DNA of 64,000 nucleotides from Avedoeria sp964651245 (GCA_964651245.1 CAZYVI010000017.1:42956-106955); one strand, 5' to 3'; shown: positions 19,103 through 28,159, numbered from the stretch's first letter. Numbers and translations are program-made. Notes: a model not told the origin generated them from the letters alone.

Positions 19103-22063
19103 ATGTCGCAGTCCCCGATCGACTTCGAGGAGCTCTTCCGCCAGCTGGGCGGCGCCGGCCGGACGCGGCGCCGCGGGCCGAGCGGCCCGTCGACGCCCGC
19201 CGACCGGCCCCCGGTGCCGCGGCGCATGCCGTGGCGGCCGTTCGCCCTCGCGCTGCTGGTGCTGGCCATCGTCGCCCTGGTCGGCGGCGGGGCCACGTTC
19301 GTCACCGACGCCTGGTGGTACGCCTCGCTCGGCCAGGCCGCCGTCTTCCGGACGCGGATCGTCGCGCCGCTGGCGCTGTTCGCGGGGGTGGCGGCGGTCG
19401 GGTTCGCCTGGCTGGCCGGCCAGCTGTGGTGGGCGGCGCGCGGCGTGACGGCCGAGGCGCGCTTCCGCGGCCAATCCGGCCTCGGCGGGGCGCGCCGGCC
19501 GCTCGTCTGGACGCTGACGGCAGTGGCGGCCGTGCTGGCGGTGACGATCGCGTCCGGGGTGGCGGGCCTTTGGCCGGCGGTCCTGGCCTGGCTGCACCGC
19601 CAGCCGTTCGGCACCGCCGAGCCGCTCTTCGGGCGCGATGCATCGTTCTACGTCTTCACGCTGCCGTTGCTGCGGGCGGCGCAGGCCGTGGCGTGGACCT
19701 GGCTGGTGGCGGCCGCCGGCGGCTGCGCGCTGGTGTACGCCGTAGGCGGCGCGCTCGACCTGCGGCGCGGCCGGTTCAGCGTCGGCCGCCGGGCGCGGGC
19801 GCACCTCTCGGCGCTGGCGGCGCTGGGGGCGCTGCTGTGGGCCGGCGGCGCCTGGCTGGCGCAGTTCCAGCTGCTGTTCGCCGACCGGGCCGGCGACGCA
19901 TTCTACGGCCCCGGCTACACCGATGCCACGGTCCGGCTGTTCGGCCATCGCGCCCTGATCGTCGTCGGCCTGGCGGTGGCCGTCGGCTTCGCCGCCAGCA
20001 TCGCCGCCAACCGGCTGATCTGGCCGCTGGGCCTGATCGCCGGCGCGCTGGCGCTGAACGCGCTCTTGGTGTCGCTGGCGCCGATGGTCGTCCAGCAGTA
20101 CCGGGTGGCGCCCAACGAGCTCGACCTCGAACGCCCTTACATCCAGCACAACATCGACCTGACCCGCACCGCCTGGGGCATCGACGCCGTCGACGAGCGC
20201 CCGTTCGCGCCCGCGCCGCGGGTCGACCGCGCCGTGCTCGACGCCGAGGCCGAGGCGCTGACCTCGGTGCGGCTCTGGGACTGGCGCGTCATGCACCCGA
20301 CGATCGTGCAGCTCCAGGCGCTGCGCAAGTACTACGACTTCCTCGACGTCGACGTCGACCGTTACGCCCTGCCCGACGGGACGCGCCAGACGCTCATCGC
20401 CGCCCGCGAGCTCATCGCCGCCGACCTGCCCAACCGGACCTGGGTCAACACCCACCTCAAGTACACCCACGGCTACGGCGCCGTCCTCAACCCGGTCGAC
20501 GAGATCGGCCCGCAGGGCCGGCCGGTGCTCTGGCTGCGCGACATCCCGGTCAGCCGCCGCGACCCGTTCCCGCTCGAGGTGACCGAGCCGCGGCTCTACT
20601 TCGGCGAGGCCCGCGGCGCCGACTACGTGTTGGTGGGGACGCGCGGCGGCGAGTTCGACGCCCGCGCGCCCGAGAGCGAGGTGCGCGTGACGCGCTACGA
20701 CGGCGCCGACGGCGTCTCGGTCGGCAACCGCTGGCGCCGGCTGCTGTTCGCGGTCCGCTTCGGCGACGCGGCGCTGCTGCTATCGCCCGAGATCACCGCC
20801 GAAAGCCGCGTCCTGCTGCGGCGCACGGTTCTCGAGCGGGTCCAGGCGCTGGCCCCGTTCCTCGGCTTCGACGCCGACCCCTACCTGGTCGTCAACGACG
20901 ACGGTCGCCTGGTCTGGCTGCTCGACGCCTACACCGTCACCGACCACTACCCCTACAGCCGCCCGGTGCGCACGAACCTGTCGCCCAGCGGCAGCGCCAA
21001 CTATGTCCGCAACAGCGTCAAGGTGGCGGTCGACGCCTTCGACGGCCAGCCCACGTTCTACGTGGTCGACGACGCCGACCCGCTCGTCGCCGCCTGGCGC
21101 GGCGCGTTCCCGTCGCTGTTCCGGCCCGCCTCCGAGATGCCGGCGGGTCTGCGGGCGCACTGGCGCTACCCCGAGGGGCTGTTCAGGCTCCAGGCCGAGG
21201 TCTACACGCGCTACCACATCACCGACGCCACCGAGTTCTACAACGCCAACGACGTCTGGGTGTTCCCGGCCGAGACGGCCGCGGCCGGCAGCGGCCGCCA
21301 GGTGACCGAGCCCTACTACGTGACGCTGCGCCTCGACGGCGAAGAGCGCAGCGAGTTCGTGCTGATGCTCCCGTTCACGCCCCGCTCGCGCCAGAACCTG
21401 GTCGGCTGGCTGGCGGGGCGGTCGGACGGCGAGGCCTACGGCCAGTTGGTGGCCTACCGGTTCCACGAGGGCGAGCAGTACTACGGCCCGGCGCAGTTCG
21501 AGAGCGTCATCGACCAGGACACCGAGATCAGCCAGCAGCTCACGCTCTGGGGGCAGTCCGGCAGCCAGGTCGTGCGCGGCAACCTGCTCATCATCCCCTT
21601 GGGCGAGACGTTGCTGTACGTCGAGCCGCTCTACCTCGCGGCGACGTCGGCCGACGCGCTGCCCGAGCTCAAGCGGGTCATCGTGGGCGACAACGAGCGC
21701 GTCGTCATGCGCGCGACGCTCGACGAAGCGCTGGCGGCGCTCGTCGGCGGCGCCCCGGCGGTGGCGGAGCCGCCCGCCGACGACGGCGCGGCCGCGCCGG
21801 AGCGCGCCGCGGCGCCCCCGCCCGCGGCGCCGACCGCGCCCGCGGCCGACCTGGCGCTGCCGGAAGACGCCGACGCCGCCGCGCTGGCGGCCTACGCCAT
21901 CGCGCGCCGCCAGGCGGCGCAGGCGGCGCTGGCGGCGGGCGACTGGGCGGCGTTCGGCCGCGAGATGGACCAGCTCGACGCGGCCCTCGACCGTTGGGCG
22001 GCGCTGGCGGCCGTGGACGGCGCGGGCGAGGCCGCCGCGCCGACCCCGTCGCCGGGGCCGTAG
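19103..22063 (+). CDS. UPF0182 family membrane protein
   Basis: 986 residues. After a short cytoplasmic start (MSQSPIDFEELFRQLGG) and a basic Pro-rich stretch there are about seven membrane helices up to residue 340, then a large extracytoplasmic domain. Conserved family phrases are present: NTHLKYTHGYGAVLNP near 450, YFGEARGADYVLVGT near 505, VTDHYPYS near 610, RYHITDATEFYNANDVW near 705 and PLYLAATSADALPELKRVIV near 840. The last 130 residues are Ala/Pro rich with a coiled, charged segment. The family's biochemical function is unknown. The ATG at 19103 gives the typical N-terminus; an in-frame GTG lies directly before it. It is convergent with maf. Confidence 0.9.
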   Translation: MSQSPIDFEELFRQLGGAGRTRRRGPSGPSTPADRPPVPRRMPWRPFALALLVLAIVALVGGGATFVTDAWWYASLGQAAVFRTRIVAPLALFAGVAAVGFAWLAGQLWWAARGVTAEARFRGQSGLGGARRPLVWTLTAVAAVLAVTIASGVAGLWPAVLAWLHRQPFGTAEPLFGRDASFYVFTLPLLRAAQAVAWTWLVAAAGGCALVYAVGGALDLRRGRFSVGRRARAHLSALAALGALLWAGGAWLAQFQLLFADRAGDAFYGPGYTDATVRLFGHRALIVVGLAVAVGFAASIAANRLIWPLGLIAGALALNALLVSLAPMVVQQYRVAPNELDLERPYIQHNIDLTRTAWGIDAVDERPFAPAPRVDRAVLDAEAEALTSVRLWDWRVMHPTIVQLQALRKYYDFLDVDVDRYALPDGTRQTLIAARELIAADLPNRTWVNTHLKYTHGYGAVLNPVDEIGPQGRPVLWLRDIPVSRRDPFPLEVTEPRLYFGEARGADYVLVGTRGGEFDARAPESEVRVTRYDGADGVSVGNRWRRLLFAVRFGDAALLLSPEITAESRVLLRRTVLERVQALAPFLGFDADPYLVVNDDGRLVWLLDAYTVTDHYPYSRPVRTNLSPSGSANYVRNSVKVAVDAFDGQPTFYVVDDADPLVAAWRGAFPSLFRPASEMPAGLRAHWRYPEGLFRLQAEVYTRYHITDATEFYNANDVWVFPAETAAAGSGRQVTEPYYVTLRLDGEERSEFVLMLPFTPRSRQNLVGWLAGRSDGEAYGQLVAYRFHEGEQYYGPAQFESVIDQDTEISQQLTLWGQSGSQVVRGNLLIIPLGETLLYVEPLYLAATSADALPELKRVIVGDNERVVMRATLDEALAALVGGAPAVAEPPADDGAAAPERAAAPPPAAPTAPAADLALPEDADAAALAAYAIARRQAAQAALAAGDWAAFGREMDQLDAALDRWAALAAVDGAGEAAAPTPSPGP

Positions 22064-22157
22064 CGGGCGGATCGCCGGCGTCCGGCGGGATCCCGAACGC
22101 CCGCGCCGTCGCGGCCGTCCGCGTGCGTCCATGGCGCGATCGGCCCCGGTGATCCGT

Positions 22158-22790
22158 TCAGCTGGCGACCGGCGCGCCCATCCGCTGCAGCAGCCGGCGC
22201 ACCAGCCCCAGCGGCAGCCCGATCACGTTGGCCTCGGAGCCGACCAGGGCGGCCACGGGGTGGAAGCCGGCGTGCTGGATGGCGTAGCCGCCGGCCTTGT
22301 CGAACGGGTCGCCGCTGGCGATGTAGGCGGTGACCTCGTCGTCGCCGTAGCAGCGCATCCAGACGGCCGTCGTGGCGCTGGCGCTGGCGCAGCGGCCCGA
22401 CGCGGCGTCGACGATCGCCACGCCGGTGACGACGTCGTGGCGCCGGCCGCGCAGTCGGAAGAGCATCGCCGCCGCCTCGGCCGCGTCGCGCGGCTTGCCC
22501 AGGATCGGCGGGCCGCCGTCGCGGGCGGCGACGATCGTGTCGGCGCCGAGGACGAGCACCGCGCCGCCGGCAAAACCCGCGCTTCGCGGCTGGGCCCGGG
22601 CGAGGCCCGCCGCGGCGGCCGCCTTGGCGGTGGCGAGTCGGACGGCGGCCGCCGCCGGCTCCTCGCCGACGGCCACCGCCTCGTCGACGTCGGCCGCGAC
22701 GACCTCGAACGGGACGCCGAGCGCCCCGAGCAGCGCGTGGCGGCGGGGCGACGCGCTGGCGAGGAGGAGGCGGCGGGGTCCGTCGCGCAT
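22158..22790 (-). CDS. maf: Maf-family nucleoside triphosphate pyrophosphatase
   Basis: 210 residues. Maf proteins hydrolyse dTTP/UTP or modified NTPs to monophosphates, acting as housecleaning enzymes and affecting septation. Motifs: LLLASASPRR at residues 8-17, the ADVDE/GEEP segment near 34-45, ATAKA near 55, LGADTIV near 85, ILGKPRD near 98, VTGVAIVD near 125 and YIASGDPFDKAGGYAIQ near 158. All expected catalytic-site elements are present, including the second Asp before KAGGY. It lies 23 bases after the PD40 lipoprotein gene and is last in the M23-PD40-maf operon. It is convergent with the UPF0182 gene. Confidence 0.92.
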   Translation of the reverse strand: MRDGPRRLLLASASPRRHALLGALGVPFEVVAADVDEAVAVGEEPAAAAVRLATAKAAAAAGLARAQPRSAGFAGGAVLVLGADTIVAARDGGPPILGKPRDAAEAAAMLFRLRGRRHDVVTGVAIVDAASGRCASASATTAVWMRCYGDDEVTAYIASGDPFDKAGGYAIQHAGFHPVAALVGSEANVIGLPLGLVRRLLQRMGAPVAS

Positions 22791-22813
22791 GGACGGCAGC
22801 GGGTCGGCCAAGG

Positions 22814-24073
22814 CTAGTCGGCCAAGGCCACGACCCAGATGTTCCGATCGCGTGCGCTCACGTACGCCACGTGCCGCCCGTCGGGGCTGATCGACCAGTC
22901 GCCACTGGCGATCCGCAGCGGCTGGGTCACGGGGTCCGTCAGCGGCCGCTCGGCGCCGGTGGCGGCGTCGACCTCGACGAAGCGGTGGCTCGGCGCGCCG
23001 ACGTCGAACGGCACGACGACGAGGCGGTGGCCGTCGCGCCAGCGGTAGGCGCCGAACCGGCTGTCGAGGCGGCGCGGCGGCGACGCGCCGTCGACCGGGG
23101 CCAGCCAGAGGCCGTTGGCGCCCGGCTCGGTGGCGCCTGCCACCATGTAGGCCAACCAGGCGCGGTCGGGCGACAGCAGCAGGTTGCGCAGCCGCTGCGC
23201 GCGCAGGATCTCGACGCGCGCGCCGCCGTCCAGCGGCTGCCGCCACAGCACCTCGACGTCGGAGTCGGCCGTCTCGCGCGCCCGCACCAGCAGCGCGTCG
23301 GAGCCGAGCCAGTCGACGAGCGAGCCGCGCGGCAGCTGCACGACCTCGGTGACGTTCGAGCCGTCGGGCGCGGCGATCATGATCCGCGCCACCTGGCGCT
23401 CGAGCGAGGCGCCCGGGTTGCTGCCCTGCCAGGCAATGCGGCTGCCGTCCGGGCTGAACGAGACGCTGCGTCCGCCGGCCGGCACCTCGAACGCCGCGTT
23501 GTCGGCCAGCCGGCGCAGCGTCGTGCGGCCGCTGGCCAGCTCGATCCGCCAGCGCTGGTCGGGGCTGTAGCTGCCGACCGTCGTCGTGACGAGGGCCGGC
23601 GCGGCCAGCGGGGCGTCGAGGCGGGCCTCGTAGATCCCGGTCGGGCCGTCCGGAGGCCGGTCGATGAACCACAGCGCCCGGCCGTCGGCGCGCCAGAGCG
23701 GCCGAACGCAGCAGCCGCCGTCGGTCAGGCGGACCGGCAGGCCGGGCGGGCCGACGGGGGGGGCCGCGGGCGGGGCGGCGGGATCGGCGCCATGGTCGGC
23801 GGCGCCGTCCGACGCCGGTTCGGTCGATGGGGTGGCGACCCGGAGGGCGACGTCGGGTGCGGACGGCTCGGCCGCCGCCGCGCCCGGCGCGACCGCTGTC
23901 GCCACCTCCGGCGCATCGCCCGGGCCGCCGAAGTCGTCTGGCGCCGCCGGGTCGGCGCCGCAGCCGGCGAGGAACACGAGGCCCACGGCCGCGACGCCGC
24001 GTACCGCGGCGCGAACGCGCACCGGTGCGCCCGTCGATCGCCCGCCGCGGCCGTTGCCGCCCCGGGCGCTCAT
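22814..24073 (-). CDS. Exported PD40/TolB-like beta-propeller lipoprotein
   Basis: 419 residues. The N-terminus is basic, then hydrophobic, ending in a lipobox LAGC with Cys at residue 38, so it is probably a lipoprotein anchored outside the cytoplasmic membrane. A Pro/Ala-rich linker follows to about residue 125. The rest is a six-bladed propeller of WD40-like PD40 repeats, recognisable by phrases such as FSPDGSRIAWQG, LSPDRAWLAYM and ISPDGRHVAYVS. The role may be protein-protein scaffolding; there is no catalytic motif. The start codon overlaps the stop of the M23 peptidase gene (ATGA), so the two are translationally coupled and may act together in envelope maintenance. Maf follows 23 bases downstream. 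Confidence 0.82.
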   Translation of the reverse strand: MSARGGNGRGGRSTGAPVRVRAAVRGVAAVGLVFLAGCGADPAAPDDFGGPGDAPEVATAVAPGAAAAEPSAPDVALRVATPSTEPASDGAADHGADPAAPPAAPPVGPPGLPVRLTDGGCCVRPLWRADGRALWFIDRPPDGPTGIYEARLDAPLAAPALVTTTVGSYSPDQRWRIELASGRTTLRRLADNAAFEVPAGGRSVSFSPDGSRIAWQGSNPGASLERQVARIMIAAPDGSNVTEVVQLPRGSLVDWLGSDALLVRARETADSDVEVLWRQPLDGGARVEILRAQRLRNLLLSPDRAWLAYMVAGATEPGANGLWLAPVDGASPPRRLDSRFGAYRWRDGHRLVVVPFDVGAPSHRFVEVDAATGAERPLTDPVTQPLRIASGDWSISPDGRHVAYVSARDRNIWVVALAD

Positions 24074-24858
24074 CGGACGTCCGGCGGCCACGGCCGGGCG
24101 AAGTCGTTGAGGATCGGGCCGCCGACGCGGGCCTCGGGCTGGTCGTCGAGGTGCTGCCACTTGCGCGGGTCGTCGAGGTCGCGCTGGAAGCCGATGCCCA
24201 GCGAGCTGGCCAGGGCCAGGGTGTCCCAGTCGGCCTCGATGTAGGTCACCGGGTTGAACTTCTTGGCGTGCGCCAGGTCGCGCAGCTCGAGGTGGAGGTG
24301 GGGTCGCGAGCGGCACGTCAGGCCCGGGTCGCCGACGACGCCGACGGGGTCGCCGCGGCCGATCGCCTGGCCGGCCACGAGCGGCGAGCGGTCGCGCAGG
24401 TGGCCGTAGAACGAGGCGATGCCCAGGTCGGGGTGGTCGATCATCACGTTGTGCGGCGCCGAGCCGAAGTTCATGGCGTCGACGCTGAACACGACCCCGT
24501 CGGCCACCGCCACCACCGGCGTGCCGCACGGCGCCGTGAGGTCGACGCCGAAGTGGATGCCGCCGCTGGCGCCGTAGGTGGTGCGGCGCTGACGGTAGGC
24601 GCCGGTGGTGTTGCCGTAGGGCTGACCCAGCAGCCAGGTGTCGGGACCCGGCGGCAGCGCGAAGGGCAGGTCGAGCGGGCGGCGCGGCGCGGCGGGGCCT
24701 GCGGGGGCGGTCGTCGGCGGCGCGGCGGGCTGGGGCAGGGCCGCGGCGGCGACGGTGCGCGCGCCCTCGCCCGCGGCCGACCGCGCCACGGCGAACCCGA
24801 GGGCGAGCGCAACCGCCGCGAGCGCGCCGCGCCGGGGAGAGACGTTGGCCATGGGCAT
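24070..24858 (-). CDS. Exported M23 (LytM-type) metallopeptidase
   Basis: 262 residues. A signal-like N-terminus (MPMANVSPRRG, then an Ala/Leu-rich core) leads into a Pro/Ala linker. The LytM/M23 catalytic domain has HFGVD near residue 103 (first His and Asp zinc ligands) and HLHLE near 186 (HxH, with the second His as ligand), plus YGHL near 149. Such enzymes cut peptide bridges in peptidoglycan. The ATG at 24858 is preceded by a GAGGA ribosome site 3 bases upstream; an internal ATG two codons on is a weaker choice. It heads the operon with the PD40 lipoprotein and maf. A TATGAT about 36 bases upstream may be its -10. Confidence 0.85.
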   Translation of the reverse strand: MPMANVSPRRGALAAVALALGFAVARSAAGEGARTVAAAALPQPAAPPTTAPAGPAAPRRPLDLPFALPPGPDTWLLGQPYGNTTGAYRQRRTTYGASGGIHFGVDLTAPCGTPVVAVADGVVFSVDAMNFGSAPHNVMIDHPDLGIASFYGHLRDRSPLVAGQAIGRGDPVGVVGDPGLTCRSRPHLHLELRDLAHAKKFNPVTYIEADWDTLALASSLGIGFQRDLDDPRKWQHLDDQPEARVGGPILNDFARPWPPDVR

Positions 24859-25342
24859 GGTCCTCGCGTGGGGGCGGGGGCCAATCATAGGTGGCGGGGC
24901 GGCCCGCGTGCCAAACGACCCTCGCCGCCGACGATTCCTGCACCGTGGCTGCACCTTGGACGACGCGTGCTGGCGAGCGCGCCGCGGGCGGGCGCACCCT
25001 GTTAACAGAGGGGACGTGGGCCGGTCGCCTGCCGATGGACCGCGATCAGGCGCCCCTGGACCGGCCAAACACCGGTCGAAGCTATCCCGACCCGCCGGCC
25101 CGGCATTGGATGGTGAAATACCATGCGGTTGTCCGCCGCAGGGCCGTGGCGCCGGCCCCGCGGGCGCTGCTGCTTGCCGCTGGCGCGCGGCAGGTCGGCG
25201 CGGTGGGCCGGCGAGCACCGGATGGAGGGTCGGGTGTATGGTGTTGGAGGGGGGGAGCCGTTCATCGCGCGTTGGCGCGGCCTTGGCGGGCCGCGTGACG
25301 CACAGACAACCGGGGCCGTGGGCCGTGGCGGACGTGACCGCC
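24859..25342. other. Divergent intergenic region before the response regulator
   Basis: About 480 bases between the M23 and response-regulator genes, with no credible gene. Visible elements are a possible minus-strand -10 (TATGAT, 24894-24899), a tandem 11-base direct repeat (24938-24959), a CTGTTAACAG palindrome (24999-25008) in an AT-richer spot, and a GGAGGGGGGAG run near 25246. It is unusually long for this dense region. Confidence 0.5.
24938..24959 (+). repeat. Tandem 11-base direct repeat, possible OmpR/PhoB-type operator
   Basis: CTGCACCGTGG (24938-24948) is followed directly by CTGCACCTTGG (24949-24959), 10 of 11 bases identical. Direct repeats with 11-base spacing are the known binding format of PhoB/OmpR winged-helix regulators, and the next gene rightward encodes one. 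It is also near the M23 promoter, so it could serve either gene. Confidence 0.4.
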
Positions 25343-26101
25343 ATGGCTGAGCCCTATGTGCTCGTCGTCGATGCCGATCGGACCACGACCAGCCTGGTCC
25401 ACGCCGGCCTGACCGGATCCGGGCTGCGCGTCGTCGAGGCGCACGACGGTGACGAAGCGCTGCGCCAGATCCGCAGCGATCCACCGGCCGTCGCGCTTCT
25501 GGCCGCCCAGCTGCCGTCGCGCAATGGGCTCGACATCGTTCGCTGGGTGCGCGCCGACCCGGTGCTCGGCCCGCTGCCGATCATCCTGCTCAGCGCGCGC
25601 GCCGACGCCACGGACCGGATCCTGGGCCTCGAGCTCGGCGCCGACGACTTCATCACCAAGCCGTTCCACCCGCGCGAGGTGGCGGCGCGGATCAAGGCGC
25701 TGCTGCGGCGTCGCATGCTCGACGCCGGGCCGCGCGCGATGCCGGTCCTGCGTGTCGGCGACCTCGTCATCGACCACGACCGCCACGAGGCGCGATTGGG
25801 GACGCGGGTGCTCTCGCTGACGCCGACCGAGTTCCGGCTGCTGCGCACCTTGATGGAGAGCCCGGGCCGGGCGTTCACGCGCGCCGACCTCATCGACCGC
25901 GCGCTCGGCGAGCCGTTCGCCGGCAGCGCCCGGACGCTGGACAGCCACATGCGCAACCTGCGCGCCAAGATCGAGGCCGTGCCGCGCCGGCCGCGCTACA
26001 TCCACACCGTCTTCGGCGTCGGCTACCGGCTGACCACGCCGGTCGACGGGGCGGCCGACGGGGCCGGCCGCGACCACGGCCCGGCGCGCGCCGGCCATTG
26101 A
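25343..26101 (+). CDS. OmpR-family response regulator lacking the phosphoacceptor Asp
   Basis: 252 residues: a receiver domain (about 1-120) and a Trans_reg_C winged helix (about 135-235, with LTPTEFRLLRTLMESPGRAFTRADLI and a final RYIHTVFGVGYRL). The receiver has the first acidic residue (LVVDAD, Asp10), Ser84 in the ILLSAR strand and the conserved Lys106 in ITKPFHP. At the phosphorylation position, however, it reads LLAAQLP (Ala54, codon GCC at 25502-25504) where the family has LLDLxLP, and the second residue of the acidic pair is Ala11. It should therefore not be phosphorylated in the normal way and may act constitutively or through another signal. No histidine kinase is adjacent. The ATG is the best fit to the family start; no strong ribosome site precedes it. 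It is followed by rnz. Confidence 0.88.
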   Translation: MAEPYVLVVDADRTTTSLVHAGLTGSGLRVVEAHDGDEALRQIRSDPPAVALLAAQLPSRNGLDIVRWVRADPVLGPLPIILLSARADATDRILGLELGADDFITKPFHPREVAARIKALLRRRMLDAGPRAMPVLRVGDLVIDHDRHEARLGTRVLSLTPTEFRLLRTLMESPGRAFTRADLIDRALGEPFAGSARTLDSHMRNLRAKIEAVPRRPRYIHTVFGVGYRLTTPVDGAADGAGRDHGPARAGH

Positions 26102-26126
26102 CCCGGGCCGGCCTTCGCCCTACCAT
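26098..26126 (+). promoter_or_regulatory. Promoter TTGACC-N17-TACCAT for rnz
   Basis: -35 TTGACC at 26098-26103 overlaps the stop codon of the response-regulator gene; -10 TACCAT is at 26121-26126 with a 17-base spacer. The predicted start leaves a leader of about 68 bases before the ATG at 26201. Confidence 0.65.
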
Positions 26127-26200
26127 CGCCGCCTTCGCCCCGCCCGGCCACACGCCGGTCGGCGGCGCTCGCTTGGGCACGCTGGGGGCACCGCCGCGCC

Positions 26201-27178
26201 ATGCTCGAGATCGCGTTCCTCGGCACCTCGGCCTCGGCGCCGAGCGTGCGCCGCGGCCTGCCGGCGACGGTCGTGCTCTACCGCGACCGGCGGTGGCTCG
26301 TCGACTGCGGCGAGGGAACGCAGCGCCAAATCCTGCGCAGCGGGCTCGGCTTCAAGCGCCTCGACACCGTCCTCCTGACCCACGGCCACCTCGACCACAT
26401 CCTGGGCCTCGGCGGCCTCGTGAGCACGTTCGCCCGCTGGGAGTCAATCGACCGGCTGACGATCCACGGCGGCCGGTCGGCCCTCGACCGGGTGCGCGAC
26501 CTGATGGGCGTCGTGCTGCGCGGCGACGACATCGGGGTGACGATCGACTACGTCGAGCTCGAGCCCGGCCCGGTGATGCGCACCGGCGACCTCGACGTCG
26601 TGGCCTTCCCGGTGAAGCACCGCGGCAGCGGCAACTTCGGCTTCCTGTTCCACGAGCGCTCCCATCGCCCGTTCCGCGTCGACGCCGCGGCCGAGCTCGG
26701 GGTGCCGCAGGGTCCGGAGCGGCGCCGGCTGGTCCAAGGCCAGTCGGTCCGGCTGGCCGACGGCCGCGTCGTCCAACCCGACGACGTGCTCGGCCCGCCC
26801 GTCCCGGGCGCCAAGCTCGTCGTGCTGGGCGACGTCGCGCGGGTCGACGACCTCGTCGGCATCGCCCGCCACGCCGACGCGCTCGTGTGCGAGAGCACCT
26901 ACATCTGGGAGGACCGCGCCGTGGCGCGCCAGTTCGGCCACCTGACGGCCCGCCAGGCCGCCGAGCTAGCGCGCGAGGCCGAGGTCGGCACGCTGTTCCT
27001 GACGCACCTGTCGCGCCGCTACGGCGCCCACCAGATTCGCCAGGAAGCCCAGGCGATCTTCCCGCGCACGGTCCTGGCCGACGACCTCGACGTCTGGCGC
27101 ATCCGCCGCGAGGGCGTCGAGCGGGTGCGGCTGCCCGTCGACGAGGACGACGCGCCGCGAGCGACCCCGGCGCGCTGA
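26201..27178 (+). CDS. rnz: Ribonuclease Z (tRNA 3' endonuclease)
   Basis: 325 residues, the short single-domain RNase Z size. It removes 3' trailers from tRNA precursors. It is a metallo-beta-lactamase fold enzyme: FLGTSASAPS at residues 6-15, LVDCGEGTQRQ near 33-43, and the zinc motif THGHLDHILG at 60-69 with His61, His63, Asp65 and His66. FPVKHRG near 144 provides a further His, VVLGDVARVDDL near 208 the Asp, and LTHLSRRYG near 268 the last His. The GP-rich insert near 170-200 is where the flexible-arm or exosite region would be. It has its own promoter and is convergent with the BTAD regulator gene. Confidence 0.92.
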   Translation: MLEIAFLGTSASAPSVRRGLPATVVLYRDRRWLVDCGEGTQRQILRSGLGFKRLDTVLLTHGHLDHILGLGGLVSTFARWESIDRLTIHGGRSALDRVRDLMGVVLRGDDIGVTIDYVELEPGPVMRTGDLDVVAFPVKHRGSGNFGFLFHERSHRPFRVDAAAELGVPQGPERRRLVQGQSVRLADGRVVQPDDVLGPPVPGAKLVVLGDVARVDDLVGIARHADALVCESTYIWEDRAVARQFGHLTARQAAELAREAEVGTLFLTHLSRRYGAHQIRQEAQAIFPRTVLADDLDVWRIRREGVERVRLPVDEDDAPRATPAR

Positions 27179-27211
27179 CTGGCCGCGCCGCGACCGCCCA
27201 CGCCGGGCGCG

Positions 27212-27247
27212 CGGCGCGGGGCATCGACGATGCGCTGCCCCGCGCCG
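27212..27247. terminator. Bidirectional hairpin between convergent genes
   Basis: GGCGCGGGGCA (27213-27223) pairs perfectly with TGCCCCGCGCC (27236-27246), extended by one more C-G pair, around a 12-base loop. It lies between the stops of rnz and the BTAD gene, so it could end both transcripts. No T-run on either side. Confidence 0.5.
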
Positions 27248-27266
27248 TGCCGCGCGCCGGCGGCCG

Positions 27267-28094
27267 TCACGCCGCGTGGCGGTCGGGCGTCGTCGGCGCG
27301 GCGCCGTGGCCGTCGGCGCCGCCGGCGTCGAGCGGTCCGTCGCCGTGGCGCGCCAGGGCGGCCAGCGCCGTCGTGCGCGGGCTGGGCGCCAAGCCGTAGG
27401 CCCGCGCCAGCGCCGCGGCGCAGACGTCGAACTGCCGCAGCGCCGCCGTGCGGTCGCCGTGCAGCAGGTGCAGCCGCATCACGGCCCGGTGGGTCGGCTC
27501 GCGGGCGGGCTCGACGGCCAGGATGCGGCCGGCCCAGTCGAGGCCGGCGGCGTGGTCGCCGTGCGCCTCGGCGTGGCCGACCAGCTGATCGAGCAGCCGC
27601 AGGTGGGCGTCGTGGAGGCGCTGCCGGTCGGCGGCGCACCAGTCACGGTAGCAGCCGTCGAGCAGATCGCCCTGGTAGAGCGCCGCCGCGGCCTCGAGCC
27701 GCCGGTGTTCCTCGGCCGACACGGCGAACCCGGGCGTGCGGGCGCACGATGCGGTGAGCCGCTCGAAGGCCGCCAGGTCGAGCCAGTCGGCGTCGGCGCC
27801 GTCGCCGGCGTCCAGCCGGATCGTCTCGACCTCGACGCGCAGCAGGCCGGGGGCGTCGACGGTGGCCAGCGCGGTGCGGGCGCGCCACAGCGTCTGCCGC
27901 AGGCACGCCGCGGCGTCGCCGCCCTCGTCGCCCCACAGCGTCTCGGCCAGGCGCTCGCGCGGCTGCGGCCGGCCGTGGTGCAGCGCCAAGAAGCCGACGA
28001 GGTCGCGCACCCGCTCGCCGGCGATGCCGTGACGGCGCCCGTCGGCACGGGCGAGCCGGAGCGGACCGAGGATCTGCAATGCGATGGCGGACAT
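27267..28094 (-). CDS. BTAD (SARP-like) transcriptional regulator
   Basis: 275 residues. The N-terminal 95 form a winged-helix DNA-binding domain (LQILGPLRLARADG, then RVRDLVGFLALHHGRPQPRE and a LAETLWGDE..LRQTLWRAR segment), and the next 150 form the helical BTAD domain (YQGDLLDGCYRDWCAADRQRL near 130, then TPR-like helices LLHGDRTAALRQFDVC). This is the DNA-binding plus BTAD core of SARP activators, without the NTPase and TPR parts of the large members. A GAGGAGG ribosome site 6 bases before the ATG at 28094 decides the start against an in-frame ATG 7 codons earlier. CTGCAA direct repeats upstream may be its own binding site. The unknown HTH-like gene lies 180 bases upstream on the same strand. 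Confidence 0.83.
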   Translation of the reverse strand: MSAIALQILGPLRLARADGRRHGIAGERVRDLVGFLALHHGRPQPRERLAETLWGDEGGDAAACLRQTLWRARTALATVDAPGLLRVEVETIRLDAGDGADADWLDLAAFERLTASCARTPGFAVSAEEHRRLEAAAALYQGDLLDGCYRDWCAADRQRLHDAHLRLLDQLVGHAEAHGDHAAGLDWAGRILAVEPAREPTHRAVMRLHLLHGDRTAALRQFDVCAAALARAYGLAPSPRTTALAALARHGDGPLDAGGADGHGAAPTTPDRHAA

Positions 28095-28159
28095 GATCGA
28101 CCTCCTCGCGCCCACGCCCGAACGGCGCGCTGCGTGGCGGTCATCTTCGCCGCGGCCTC

